Under the pieces are notes generated by a model, which worked only from the letters and a program-made list of their open reading frames with translations, did not search any database and had not been told where the DNA came from. 64,000 nucleotides of DNA from CAJWOS01 sp964502005 (GTDB lineage Bacteria > Myxococcota_A > UBA796 > UBA2385), in NCBI GenBank assembly GCA_964502005.1, contig CAZCUX010000002.1, positions 62,001 to 126,000 on the forward strand, read 5' to 3'. Shown here one piece after another: positions 43,449 through 52,409 of the stretch (position 1 is the first letter of the stretch; each line of letters opens with the position of its first letter). The translations under genes were made by a program, and so were the position numbers.

Positions 43449-44221
43449 GCGCCGAGCAACTGCGCAGGGACGCGGTCCACCCGGTCGACGACGGGATTGT
43501 GCAATTCGCCCACCTGCTCCACCACAATCGACACCGTTTGCCCCGCGACCAACGGCCCTACGCCCGCAGGTGTGCCGGTTGCGATGACGTCCCCTTCCCG
43601 AAGCGTCATGATGTGGCTGATAAAGCTGATGAGGCGCGCAATGCCGAATACCATATCGGAGGTCCGGCCATCTTGGCGAAGCACGCCATCGACGAAGCAC
43701 TGCACCCGCAGGTCGTGGGGCAAGATTCCCGACACGACCCAAGGCCCCAACGGGCAAAACGTATCAAAGCCTTTGGCGCGGCCGAAGACGCCGTCAATCT
43801 GTTGGAGGTCGCGGGCGGTGACGTCGTTGCAGATGGTGTAGCCGGCGACGTAGCTCATTGCATCGGAGACCGAAACACGCGTGGCCGTGCGCCCTATCAC
43901 CACCGCAAGCTCCGCCTCATGGTCGACGCGGTTCGTTCCCGGCGGGAGCTCGATAGCCTCGCCCGGACCCACCACCGACGTGTCCGGCTTGAGGAAGATT
44001 TTGGGCACCGAAGGCACAGCCTTGCCCATTTCGATGGCGTGGGCGCGGTAGTTGGACGCGACGCACACGACCTTTGACGGCGTCACGGGACACAGCACCG
44101 TGACGTCCGAAAGTGGCGTAGGGCCAGAGGAGTCGGTTGCGTCCAGCGGGACGACAATGTCTCCCTCGACCCGGACCCGGCGCACCTGACCATCACGATA
44201 CCGAACGCGTCCCCATCGCAT
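43445..44221 (-). CDS. Fumarylacetoacetate hydrolase-family protein
   Basis: The protein has 258 residues from an ATG with AAGGGG six bases upstream. It carries the FAH-fold metal-binding motifs: RVDHEAELAVVIG, GYTICNDVTARDLQ, AKGFDTFCPLGPWVV and GDVIATGTPAGVGPL. Members cleave or decarboxylate beta-dicarbonyl acids in aromatic catabolism, or act as oxaloacetate decarboxylases and acylpyruvases; the substrate is open. It follows the kinase gene by three bases and is coupled to the membrane protein by GTGA. Confidence 0.9.
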   Translation of the reverse strand: MRWGRVRYRDGQVRRVRVEGDIVVPLDATDSSGPTPLSDVTVLCPVTPSKVVCVASNYRAHAIEMGKAVPSVPKIFLKPDTSVVGPGEAIELPPGTNRVDHEAELAVVIGRTATRVSVSDAMSYVAGYTICNDVTARDLQQIDGVFGRAKGFDTFCPLGPWVVSGILPHDLRVQCFVDGVLRQDGRTSDMVFGIARLISFISHIMTLREGDVIATGTPAGVGPLVAGQTVSIVVEQVGELHNPVVDRVDRVPAQLLGA

Positions 44222-44224
44222 GTG

Positions 44225-45241
44225 TCACCCCTTGGCTGCCTGCACGGCCGCCATCATCCGGTCACGGTCGCGCACAACGGCACCCAGCTGGCCCACCGTC
44301 ATCGACGCGACGCGCGCACCGAGGTCGGCGGCTTCAGCGGGCGACCACCCGTTGATATAGCCATACAAAAATCCGGCCGCGTAGCCGTCTCCCGCACCCG
44401 TTGTGTCGACCGCTGCGACGGGATGTACGCCCACTTCCACACGCTGGCCCTTGTGGACCACCACCGAACCGCGACCGCCGAGCTTCATGACAACGGTGTC
44501 AACGTGCTTGGCGACCGCCGCCAGCGCCACTTCGACGTCATCGGTTTCGGCGAGCGTCTTGGCCTCTTCTTCGTTCATAAACACGATGTCGACGAACTCC
44601 TCCATCACCGACCACATGCGGTCGCGAACCATCGACACCACGAAAGGGTCGGCGACATCGAGGCTCACGGGGATTTGCTCTTGCACACCAATGGCCATGG
44701 CTTCTTCAGCGCGGCTGGCCATCGGCTCACCCAACAACAAGTAGCCTGTGATGTGCACAAGATTGGCGTTGCGGATGACGTCCGCAAACGCGCCGAGGTC
44801 GTCCATCGTGACGGCAGCGCCGAGGTCGGTCAACATCGTGCGCTCGGCATCCACCGACGACACAATCGACAAGCACTTGCCCGTCGAGGCCGCGCGTGTC
44901 CAGCGAAGGGCATGATGACCACACGCTTCTTCCATCCGGCGGGCGTACAGGTGTCCCATCTGGTCGTCGCCGACTTGGCCCGCGTAAATCGCAGACGCAC
45001 CGAGGAAGCCCAATCCAGCGATGGTGTTTCCGCACGAACCGCCCGACTGAATCTCTACACCATGACTCTGGACCTCACGAAACACGGCTTGCCATTGGTC
45101 GTGATTCACCGGCGTCATGTGGCCACGGTGCAGGCCGTGCGCCGCGACGAACTCCCGTTCGTCCATCCGAACGAGGGCATCCACAAGCGCATTTCCGAGA
45201 CCAGCGACGTCGTACTTTCGATCCGGGAGTTTGGAATACAC
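44225..45241 (-). CDS. PfkB-family sugar/adenosine kinase
   Basis: The protein has 338 residues from a GTG start. It belongs to the ribokinase/PfkB family: GGSCGNTIAGLGFLGAS near the N-terminus and the ATP-binding DTTGAGDGYAAGFLYGY motif, whose Asp is the catalytic base. The substrate-binding region resembles adenosine kinase-like members, which also phosphorylate other nucleosides. Gene order alone does not settle the substrate. It heads the operon that ends with ggt. Confidence 0.88.
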   Translation of the reverse strand: MYSKLPDRKYDVAGLGNALVDALVRMDEREFVAAHGLHRGHMTPVNHDQWQAVFREVQSHGVEIQSGGSCGNTIAGLGFLGASAIYAGQVGDDQMGHLYARRMEEACGHHALRWTRAASTGKCLSIVSSVDAERTMLTDLGAAVTMDDLGAFADVIRNANLVHITGYLLLGEPMASRAEEAMAIGVQEQIPVSLDVADPFVVSMVRDRMWSVMEEFVDIVFMNEEEAKTLAETDDVEVALAAVAKHVDTVVMKLGGRGSVVVHKGQRVEVGVHPVAAVDTTGAGDGYAAGFLYGYINGWSPAEAADLGARVASMTVGQLGAVVRDRDRMMAAVQAAKG

Positions 45242-45340
45242 GGAATTCTCTCACAGATAAGCAAGGGAACCACCGGGTAGCCTGACAGGGGCCGCTCTGC
45301 CATGCCCCCAATTGGGGGTCACCAGCGATACACTCGGGGG

Positions 45341-46414
45341 ATGTCCGCGCGCCCACCTCCCGTTCCCGCTCCCCGATGGCACAGCATCGCCCGAATGGCC
45401 GTTGCAGTCGGTGTTTCTGCCGTGGCGCTCGCATGGTTCGTGCTGGGAGTCGACTGGCTACCCCTTCAAGAAACGCTGGCAGTAGTCGATCTCGCATGGG
45501 TAATGGCCGCCGTCGGCATCCTCGTCTTCGAGTTTGTCCTGCGCGCCGCACGCTGGCGGGTGTTGCTTCGCCCCTTGGGAAACTACGTTCGCTTGCGCGA
45601 CCTCTTCGCTGCCCAGGTCATCGGCGCGGCAGCCAACACACTGTATCCACTCCGCGCGGGGGAACTGGCCCGCCCGCTCGTTGCCACCGAACGTACGGGC
45701 ATCCCGTTCGTGCAAGTAGTCGCCACAGCAGCGATGGAACGTGTCTTCGATTTATTCGGCATGGTGACCGTTCTCGTCACCATGGTCGCCGTATTGCCCA
45801 CCATCGCCGACGGCCCCGAAGGGGAGCTGGTGGTTCGTCTAAAGGTCTACGGCGGAATGCTCGGCTTGGTGGCCCTCGTCTGTCTGGCAATCTTTTTTGG
45901 ACTCGCTTCCGGCGATGCCCGCGCGCGCACGGCATTTCAGACCATCCTCCGAATCGCGCCAGGCCCCGTGCAAGCATTCTTCATGCGGCTCTACGATGGT
46001 TTTGTGGCCGGTCTCGGCAGCGCACGGGACGTGCGCGCATTGACCAAAGCAGGCCTGCTATCGGTGTGGATGTGGTTTGACGGCGCCGTCGCGATTTGGT
46101 GTTTGTTTCAAGCATTTGGAATGGCACTCCCCTTTGGCGCCGCATGCTTTACCGCAGTCGCGATTGCCCTCACCGTCGCCATTCCACAAGCACCCGGCTT
46201 CTTGGGCGTCTTTCACAAAGCGATGGAAATGACGATGGAGTTGTGGGGCCAAACGAGCGCGGTGTCCCAAGGCTTCGCTATCGTATTTTGGGCCGTGAGC
46301 TTTCTGCCCGTGACGCTCATTGGTGTAATTGCAATGTGGCGCGAGGGCTTTTCCGCGTCTCGACTGACGAAAATGGCCTCGAGCACAAGCATCAAGGAAA
46401 ACGGCGGATCGTGA
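45341..46414 (+). CDS. Flippase-like (LPG synthase TM-type) membrane protein
   Basis: The protein has 357 residues with about eight membrane helices and belongs to the lysylphosphatidylglycerol-synthetase transmembrane (UPF0104) family. The conserved loop GAAANTLYPLRAGELARP near the second helix and FEFVLRAARWRVLLRPLG just before it are characteristic, as is IPQAPGFLGVFHKAMEM near the C-terminus. These proteins are flippase-like transporters of lipid-linked substrates. The ATG follows a GGGGG run rather than a good ribosome site. It stands alone. Confidence 0.85.
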   Translation: MSARPPPVPAPRWHSIARMAVAVGVSAVALAWFVLGVDWLPLQETLAVVDLAWVMAAVGILVFEFVLRAARWRVLLRPLGNYVRLRDLFAAQVIGAAANTLYPLRAGELARPLVATERTGIPFVQVVATAAMERVFDLFGMVTVLVTMVAVLPTIADGPEGELVVRLKVYGGMLGLVALVCLAIFFGLASGDARARTAFQTILRIAPGPVQAFFMRLYDGFVAGLGSARDVRALTKAGLLSVWMWFDGAVAIWCLFQAFGMALPFGAACFTAVAIALTVAIPQAPGFLGVFHKAMEMTMELWGQTSAVSQGFAIVFWAVSFLPVTLIGVIAMWREGFSASRLTKMASSTSIKENGGS

Positions 46415-46556
46415 CCACAAAGGCCGTATCCGTGCCCCGAAACGCCAATCTAACGGCCCCCCCAAAGATTGTTGCCCCACCTGCGTCCAGAGCAAGCCAT
46501 ATTGGCGACACGCTGCGCCCTAGCGCAACGCGTTAGAAAACTCTGAGGAGACGCAA

Positions 46557-46910
46557 ATGAACATGATGAAGAACCTGCTCTGGATCAGCGCACTCACCCT
46601 CACTGTGGCCTGCGGCGACAAGGGCGGCGAAACCGGCAGCACCACCGACGGCACCACGAGCGGCACCACCGATGGTGGCGGTGATGGCGGCAGCAGCGCA
46701 GACGGCGCAGCGCTCTTCACCTCCAACTGCTCCGGTTGCCACGGCGCCGACGGCACCGGCGTGTCCGGCCCGAACATCACCGGCGAAGACAACCGCGCCG
46801 CGATGATTGCCATCGTCACCAACGGTGAAGGCGGCATGCCCGCATTCGGCTCCACCTTGTCGGGCGCCGAAATCGAAGCGATTGTCGATTACGTTATCAA
46901 CGACCTCTGA
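46557..46910 (+). CDS. Small c-type cytochrome lipoprotein
   Basis: The protein has 117 residues from an ATG with GAGGAG before it. A lipoprotein signal (LLWISALTLTVACG, lipobox Cys) is followed by a Gly/Thr-rich linker and a class I cytochrome c domain with CSGCHG haem site and a Met ligand in GGMPAFG. It would sit on the membrane surface and pass single electrons. No partner oxidase is next to it. A hairpin (46923-46942) follows the gene. Confidence 0.92.
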   Translation: MNMMKNLLWISALTLTVACGDKGGETGSTTDGTTSGTTDGGGDGGSSADGAALFTSNCSGCHGADGTGVSGPNITGEDNRAAMIAIVTNGEGGMPAFGSTLSGAEIEAIVDYVINDL

Positions 46911-46922
46911 GAATTCGTGCAG

Positions 46923-46942
46923 ATGGCCGCTCACCCGGCCAT
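46923..46942. terminator. Hairpin after the cytochrome gene, possible terminator
   Basis: A perfect 7-bp stem (ATGGCCG with CGGCCAT) and six-base loop lie 12 bases after the cytochrome stop. The following bases are only partly T-rich, so it is a weak candidate that might serve both convergent genes. Confidence 0.4.
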
Positions 46943-46986
46943 TTACCTTGGCGCCGCCGGTCCTCTCCGAAGAGAACCCGACGGCG

Positions 46987-49182
46987 TTATAGCTCTGCGC
47001 GCAGGCCGAGCAGTGGCACAAACGGCGGCCCGGCGACGCTCTCGACTTGCGTGTAGTCGTAGCTGTACACATAATACATCGCGTTGTTGCGCGGCGGAAC
47101 CCACCAGGCTTCGAGATAGCCCACCAACATCCAGTTTTGGAAGGTCCACTCTCGCTCGAAGTGGACGTCGACCTTTTGGTAGTTGGGGAGACGACCGGCG
47201 TTTTCCGCTTCGGGGGTGGGTGCCCACGTATCGGTGTTTCCATCGTAGGTGCCGCGCAACGGCGTGTACGGCAAGCCCGAAGCGAACCGATACCGGACGC
47301 CACCATTCCACCCATCCGCAAAGTCCCACGACGCCACGACATTGAGCGCGAAAGGTTGGTCGTAGTCGCCCGAGACCCACGCGCCGCTCGGTCCCACTCG
47401 CCGAAGGGACCGCGAGAACACCGCGCTCGTGGACACAAAGAACTGGTCCCGCATGCGCGTGCGCGCCACAAGCTCGACGCCTCCCGCCCGCGCATCGCGA
47501 ATCCGCACCGCGCCCAAACCCGACGCATCTGCGGGGTCCACCTCGACCGAATCGCGCACTTGGCGTCCGTATACATCGGTGGACAGCTCCACCCGCCCTC
47601 CGAGCGCGAGGTCCAGACCGACGGTCGCTTGCTCCGACTTTGCCAACGGGAGCTCGGGGATTCCCACAGTGGGGGAGAGGGCGTCGATAGGAGGCGCTTG
47701 GGTGTATCGACCAATCGCAGCCCGCAGACGGGCTTCCCGCGGCAGGCGCACAAACGTTGACAAGCGCGGCTCCGGGGCCCACGCGCCGGTCAAGGTGTCG
47801 CCTTGCACACGGATGCCCGGTTGCACCGCCACCGTCCCCATTTTCACGCGCGGCTCCACCCAAACCCCACCTTGCACCCGCGCAAGCACCTCGTCGACCG
47901 GGAGCCCCGCCGCGAGCATTGGCGCTTCGGCGCCCAGCTCCGTCCAGGCGCGCGAAGGGGTCGCCTCCCGATGCACCCGCCCTGCCCGACCATCGCCACC
48001 CGCCGACCAGATGAGCGCGTCGCTCGAAACGATGTCCATACGATACCGTGCCGACAACGTGCGCTCCAAGCGACGCTCTTGGTCACTGCCCAAATCGCCC
48101 GTGCGTGTGTCCTGAAGGCCTGCCAGCACTACCCGATGTCGGTTGTGGTCGGTGCCCAGTGAGCCTTGGGCTGTCAACACATGAAACGCGCGGTGGTATT
48201 GAAAGTCCGGTGCAGTGTCCCGCTCCAAAGGGTCGTATTGGGCGGTGTCTCCAGGATAGCGGCCATAGTTGTCGCCCGCACCGACCGCCATCACGGCAAA
48301 CTGGTGGTCCCCGCTGCCAAAGTCCACACGGCTCAAATAGTCCCAAAACACGGGCCAGACGGTGTATTGGTCATTGCTGTCATCCGCGAGGTCAGCAATC
48401 GAACGGCGCCCCGACAACGAAACACTCGCGTCATTCCCGACGGGCGTTTGTAAGTAAGCGCCTGTCGTAATGGCATTCAGGTTGACGCCGCCATGCACAC
48501 GCGCGGGGTCAGGCCGACGTGTCGTGACCGACGCGATGCCTCCCACCGCATCGCCCCACTCGCTCGCAAACGTAGACGGATACAACGCGACCTCGTCCAA
48601 TAGCCGCGAATGAACGACGCTTGCGTAGTTTTGGAAGTGGTACAGGTACGGGACCTCGACGCCATCCAAGAAAACGCGGCTCTCCGCCGGCGCCGCACCC
48701 CGAACCGCCAACACGCCGGCGGTAGGCGAATATTCGGGCGTCACCGCGACGCCGGGCAAAGCCTGAATCAAGCGCACGGGGTCGTCAAAGGTACCCGGTG
48801 TCTTTTCGACCCGCTCCCGGTCGAGGACATGGCGCGCTGCATGCACCGACGGACGGCGCGCTTCGACCACCACCTCGGGCGGCGGTGGCTCGCGAACAAG
48901 GGCCACGCGCACCGAATCCGGGATTTGCTCCAAGGAGACGGAGCTGGGGAGGTAGCCCGCAGCCGTGACCGACAACGTGACCGGACCACCCATCGCGTCC
49001 GGCAATGGCAGCACAAACGCACCGTTGTCGTCGAGCTGTACTTCGTAAACCTGCCCGTTCCAAACCACCTGCGCGACGCCTTGCGCGATGGGGTCACCGG
49101 TACCCCGCTCCCGAACCACCCCCTTCACCGGCTGCGCTTGGGCGACCGTCACCCATACCAACCACGCGCTCGCGGCAATCAT
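46987..49182 (-). CDS. TonB-dependent outer-membrane receptor
   Basis: The protein has 731 residues. It has a signal peptide (MIAASAWLVWVTVAQAQ), a carboxypeptidase-regulatory-like domain (PVKGVVRERGTGDPIAQG), a plug domain (TAGVLAVRGAAPAESRVFLD, then LYHFQNYASVV) and a long C-terminal series of beta-strands ending in a hydrophobic-aromatic tail. The ligand is unknown; no siderophore or vitamin gene is beside it. Its ATG overlaps the stop of the upstream lipoprotein gene in ATGA. ExbB/ExbD are in the same window but about 8 kb away. Confidence 0.87.
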   Translation of the reverse strand: MIAASAWLVWVTVAQAQPVKGVVRERGTGDPIAQGVAQVVWNGQVYEVQLDDNGAFVLPLPDAMGGPVTLSVTAAGYLPSSVSLEQIPDSVRVALVREPPPPEVVVEARRPSVHAARHVLDRERVEKTPGTFDDPVRLIQALPGVAVTPEYSPTAGVLAVRGAAPAESRVFLDGVEVPYLYHFQNYASVVHSRLLDEVALYPSTFASEWGDAVGGIASVTTRRPDPARVHGGVNLNAITTGAYLQTPVGNDASVSLSGRRSIADLADDSNDQYTVWPVFWDYLSRVDFGSGDHQFAVMAVGAGDNYGRYPGDTAQYDPLERDTAPDFQYHRAFHVLTAQGSLGTDHNRHRVVLAGLQDTRTGDLGSDQERRLERTLSARYRMDIVSSDALIWSAGGDGRAGRVHREATPSRAWTELGAEAPMLAAGLPVDEVLARVQGGVWVEPRVKMGTVAVQPGIRVQGDTLTGAWAPEPRLSTFVRLPREARLRAAIGRYTQAPPIDALSPTVGIPELPLAKSEQATVGLDLALGGRVELSTDVYGRQVRDSVEVDPADASGLGAVRIRDARAGGVELVARTRMRDQFFVSTSAVFSRSLRRVGPSGAWVSGDYDQPFALNVVASWDFADGWNGGVRYRFASGLPYTPLRGTYDGNTDTWAPTPEAENAGRLPNYQKVDVHFEREWTFQNWMLVGYLEAWWVPPRNNAMYYVYSYDYTQVESVAGPPFVPLLGLRAEL

Positions 49183-50132
49183 GGCGTTTCCAAGACGACG
49201 CGCAGGCCGTCGATTTCCGAGAGTGCGCAGCGACCTTCCGCCAGGTAGTCCAGGGAAAACGGTCGGCCCGCGACGGCACACGCGGGTCCGGGCGCCGTTT
49301 GTAGGTCGTCTTCGAGCTGCCCCCCTACCGCAAGCTCCGTCACTTGTACGCCACCCGGCGCGGAAGGGTCGGCCCAGAGCGTGACCACAACGTGGGATGC
49401 CGACGCAGCGAGGTTCGCGTCTTCCGAGGTCACGCGCAATGCGCGGCCATTGGTCCAAAGCCAAGGCCCTTCATCGTCAAACACGATGTCCCACCATTTC
49501 CATCCATTTCCGCCCGCACCATCGACTGCGAGCACCATTCCGGTGCCTACGCCTCCGTCACCGGGCGTTGCCCTGTCGATGACGCCATCGTCGTAGACAA
49601 CCGCCGCGGCCACAACGTCGGCAGTGACGGCATCCAACTCAAGGACCGTCCAATCGGCGCGGTCGAGCATCCAGCGGAGGGTCACGCCGGCGGGGCTCGT
49701 CGACACAAGGCGCACCAGCTGCCCCGCGTCCACCGCGCCATCTACGGCCTCTCCGACCGCGACCTTTGCCCGGTCCTGCCGCTCTAAGGACGCAGGCGCT
49801 TCGCCGTGGGCCAAGGTGAGGTCGAATGAACGCCATTCACCAATGTCCACAACGCCGTCTACGCTGTCCCCCGAAGGAAAGGTAACCGCGACCGAGAGCA
49901 CGCCTGCATCGGGAACCGCCACGCCAAAGCCTTCACCGACCTCTTCGCCGTCGACAGACCACACCAACTGCGGCGCAACCGTATGAAAGGGCCCTTCTCC
50001 CGACCAAACCGCCGCACGCGCGAACCCGTTGTCAACGCCCAAAGCAGCCAAGCGCGGTGGACCCAAACGATGACGCTCGACGGTGAAAGGGTCGGCACAA
50101 CCGACACCAAGGACCAACAGCCACCCTCTCAT
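49179..50132 (-). CDS. Lipoprotein coupled to the TonB-dependent receptor
   Basis: The protein has 317 residues with a short lipoprotein signal ending LGVGC. The mature protein is beta-rich, with Asp/Gly-rich turns (for example WSVDGEEVGEGFGVAVPD) and no recognised family. Its start overlaps the upstream glycosyltransferase stop in ATGA and its stop overlaps the receptor start. A role with the receptor, such as substrate capture on the cell surface, is inferred from this coupling. Confidence 0.75.
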   Translation of the reverse strand: MRGWLLVLGVGCADPFTVERHRLGPPRLAALGVDNGFARAAVWSGEGPFHTVAPQLVWSVDGEEVGEGFGVAVPDAGVLSVAVTFPSGDSVDGVVDIGEWRSFDLTLAHGEAPASLERQDRAKVAVGEAVDGAVDAGQLVRLVSTSPAGVTLRWMLDRADWTVLELDAVTADVVAAAVVYDDGVIDRATPGDGGVGTGMVLAVDGAGGNGWKWWDIVFDDEGPWLWTNGRALRVTSEDANLAASASHVVVTLWADPSAPGGVQVTELAVGGQLEDDLQTAPGPACAVAGRPFSLDYLAEGRCALSEIDGLRVVLETP

Positions 50133-51127
50133 GTCACCGCCCACCATTGTTTGCCTTCTACCAAGTCCGGTCGCATGCGCTGGAGTGCGTCCCGTATCTC
50201 CTGCCGGGCCGAAGCGACGCCCACACAGACCAACAAAAGGTCGAATTGCAAGTCTCGGAGAACCGACCAATGCTGGACCGGGTGTCCGCGCCGCTCCCCT
50301 TCGGCGTGAACGTCCACCACGGCGACCAAGTGTACATCTTGCTCCGCCAGCATCCGAAGCCACGGCCGTCCCGACTTCCCGGCGCCCCATATGACCACCC
50401 GCTGCCCCGCTTGGAGGACATGATTGCGCACCCAGTCCATCTTCAGCGCGAGAAATGCTGCGCGACGATACCGGCTATCAGTGCGCGTCAAGCGTCCATC
50501 ATGGTCGCGAAGCTGCACCACCACGCGGTTGACAGCACCCAAGCGGTACCCTGCGCCGGCCAAACGCAACCACAGCGCATAGTCCTCGGGAAAGTCACCG
50601 TCCGTGTATCCACCCACTGCATCGACGGCGTCCGCCCGCATCATCACGGCCGGATGGAACAAGGGGCTCTCGACCAGCAACGCGCAGCGCAGGTCCGTCA
50701 AGTGATTGATCCAAGACACATACCGCGCCATACCTCCGGCCAAAACCTCCCCCTTCGCCGACACCATCTCCGCTTGGCCGCCGACAACACCTGCGTCAGG
50801 ATTGCGGGTCAACCAGTCCACCTGGGCTGCGCGACGCCCCGGGACCACCACATCATCGGCGTCGATGCGCGCCAAGAACTCTCCGGTCGCGAGGCTGCGC
50901 CCGTGCTCCAACGCGGCCACAATCCCGCGTGGGGCCTGTCGGACAACATATACATTGGAATACCGGAATGGTAAGACCGGAACTGTACTTCCGTCGTCAA
51001 TTACCCACACCTCATCGCCTTCGACGCACTCTGCAACCGCCGAACGCACCGCGTCTCCCAACCACGCACCGCCGTTTCGCACCGGCAACAACCACGACAC
51101 GCGGGGGGCTTGCTGCTGTATGGCCAT
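50129..51127 (-). CDS. Family 2 glycosyltransferase with C-terminal Rossmann-like domain
   Basis: The protein has 332 residues from an ATG preceded by a GGGGA. A GT-A fold is shown by VSWLLPVRNGGAWLGDAVRS, VIDDGS and the metal-binding RIDADDVV; DFPEDYALWLRLA is the usual acceptor-side block. After residue 240 comes a short Rossmann-like domain (VVIWGAGKSGRPWLRML) seen in some glycosyltransferases. It probably adds a sugar to a surface glycan. It starts the coupled operon with a lipoprotein and TonB-dependent receptor, an unusual combination. Confidence 0.85.
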   Translation of the reverse strand: MAIQQQAPRVSWLLPVRNGGAWLGDAVRSAVAECVEGDEVWVIDDGSTVPVLPFRYSNVYVVRQAPRGIVAALEHGRSLATGEFLARIDADDVVVPGRRAAQVDWLTRNPDAGVVGGQAEMVSAKGEVLAGGMARYVSWINHLTDLRCALLVESPLFHPAVMMRADAVDAVGGYTDGDFPEDYALWLRLAGAGYRLGAVNRVVVQLRDHDGRLTRTDSRYRRAAFLALKMDWVRNHVLQAGQRVVIWGAGKSGRPWLRMLAEQDVHLVAVVDVHAEGERRGHPVQHWSVLRDLQFDLLLVCVGVASARQEIRDALQRMRPDLVEGKQWWAVT

Positions 51128-51395
51128 CGTTTCCCCAACCAGACAAGAACGCGCGAACCCGCCAATCACGACCGACCGACGAAGGCCCCCTACCCGGTCT
51201 TGGGCCGTTATGTGCGACACTTCCGTGAGACAGGGCCTGCGCGAAAATGGTCCGCGACGCGCCGTCCGCGGACAACACGTCGATTTCCTGCTTTGGCGCA
51301 AACGAGTAGGTCATTTGTCATCGCCCACCCCCCGAGTCCACGACAATGCGCCCGATTATCGAGTACGCTACTCCCAACCCGCCGAGGGAGACGCG

Positions 51396-51917
51396 ATGCG
51401 TTCCGCTACCAGCATTGTCCTTCTGATTGTGGCAAACGGATGCTTTGAAAAGTCCGAGTCCGAGGAAAGCGAAGGCAACGGCTTTTCGTTTTCCCGCCCG
51501 CACAGTACCGAGCCTTCGCCCGGCACCGGCACGGTGCCCGCCGAACCCGAACCCGACCCGGAGACCGACACAGACACCGACATCGACGCCGACACCGATA
51601 CGGACGCCGATACCGATACGGACACCGACGTAGACGCCTGCTGGTACGTCCCAGCTGACGCGTGCGAAGAAGCCGGCTGCGCGCCCATTTCCGCTTGGCA
51701 CGTCTCCATGGATGCCGCGGGCGTCTATTGCGTCGACACCAGCGCGCGCGCCACCGTCGGCTGTATGCCGATGGATGTCGTCTGCGATGACGCCCTTTAC
51801 CACGCATCCACTGACGGAAGCGACGACTGCTGGCTGTTTTCCAATGGGTGTCTACCCGGCGGTTGGGCCACGGGCTGCACGTACGAAGCGATGCTGACCT
51901 ATGACGAGTGCCCGTGA
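51396..51917 (+). CDS. Lipoprotein with Asp-Thr repeat linker
   Basis: The protein has 173 residues from an ATG with GGGAG five bases upstream. It has a lipoprotein signal (SIVLLIVANGC), an acidic linker containing an Asp-Thr/Asp-Ala tract, and a mature domain with eight Cys residues in pairs, likely disulfide-bonded. The acidic tract may bind calcium, though this is inference. No family is recognised. It is divergent from the glycosyltransferase gene. Confidence 0.72.
   Translation: MRSATSIVLLIVANGCFEKSESEESEGNGFSFSRPHSTEPSPGTGTVPAEPEPDPETDTDTDIDADTDTDADTDTDTDVDACWYVPADACEEAGCAPISAWHVSMDAAGVYCVDTSARATVGCMPMDVVCDDALYHASTDGSDDCWLFSNGCLPGGWATGCTYEAMLTYDECP
51564..51635. repeat. Asp-Thr codon repeat
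   Basis: A run of GAC/GAT alternating with ACC, ATC and GCC codons encodes an unbroken Asp-Thr/Ala/Ile tract of about 24 residues in the lipoprotein linker. It looks prone to slippage. Confidence 0.85.
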
Positions 51918-51962
51918 CGCACACGCTCCCCATCCACCCAATCGCGGAAAGGTAGCCGCTCT

Positions 51963-52394
51963 ATGCGCATTTTGTTCATCGACGACGAACCGGAACAAAT
52001 CGAAATGGTCACCCGGCTCGTTCACGAGGTCCTTGATTGCCCCGTTGACGTCGTTTCAACCGTGGAGTCCGCAGTAGAGCACCTCCACAATGCGTCCTAC
52101 GACCTCGTAGTGACCGATATTTTCATTCCGCTGGGCGCAAAACCGGGCGGGGCGCTCGGCCCGCGCGCACGCCGCTACCGCGAAACGGTGCGGCACTTGG
52201 GTGGACTTGTGCTCCTCGATGAAGTGGACCGCGTTCCCAATCCCCCCCGCGTACTGGCGTTTACGGCTTGCACTGACTTCGAGCTGATTGAAGTGCTGGG
52301 CGACAAAGTGCATGGGCGCGTGCCCAAACCCGCGCCGGCGGAGGTCATGCTGCGGGCGGTGTTGGAGGCACTCGACCTCCCGGTGCCCGGCTAA
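51963..52394 (+). CDS. Stand-alone receiver-domain protein
   Basis: The protein has 143 residues and is a single receiver domain: acidic pair DDEPEQ near the N-terminus, phospho-acceptor Asp in LVVTDIFIP, switch Thr in LAFTACTD and Lys in GRVPKPAP. There is an extra loop (KPGGALGPRARRYRET) between the phospho-Asp and the switch strand. With no output domain, it likely acts as a phospho-relay or protein-binding regulator. It starts 45 bases after the Asp-Thr lipoprotein gene, with AAAGG before the ATG, so it may be co-transcribed with it. Confidence 0.85.
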   Translation: MRILFIDDEPEQIEMVTRLVHEVLDCPVDVVSTVESAVEHLHNASYDLVVTDIFIPLGAKPGGALGPRARRYRETVRHLGGLVLLDEVDRVPNPPRVLAFTACTDFELIEVLGDKVHGRVPKPAPAEVMLRAVLEALDLPVPG

Positions 52395-52409
52395 ATCGGC
52401 GCCACAGGA

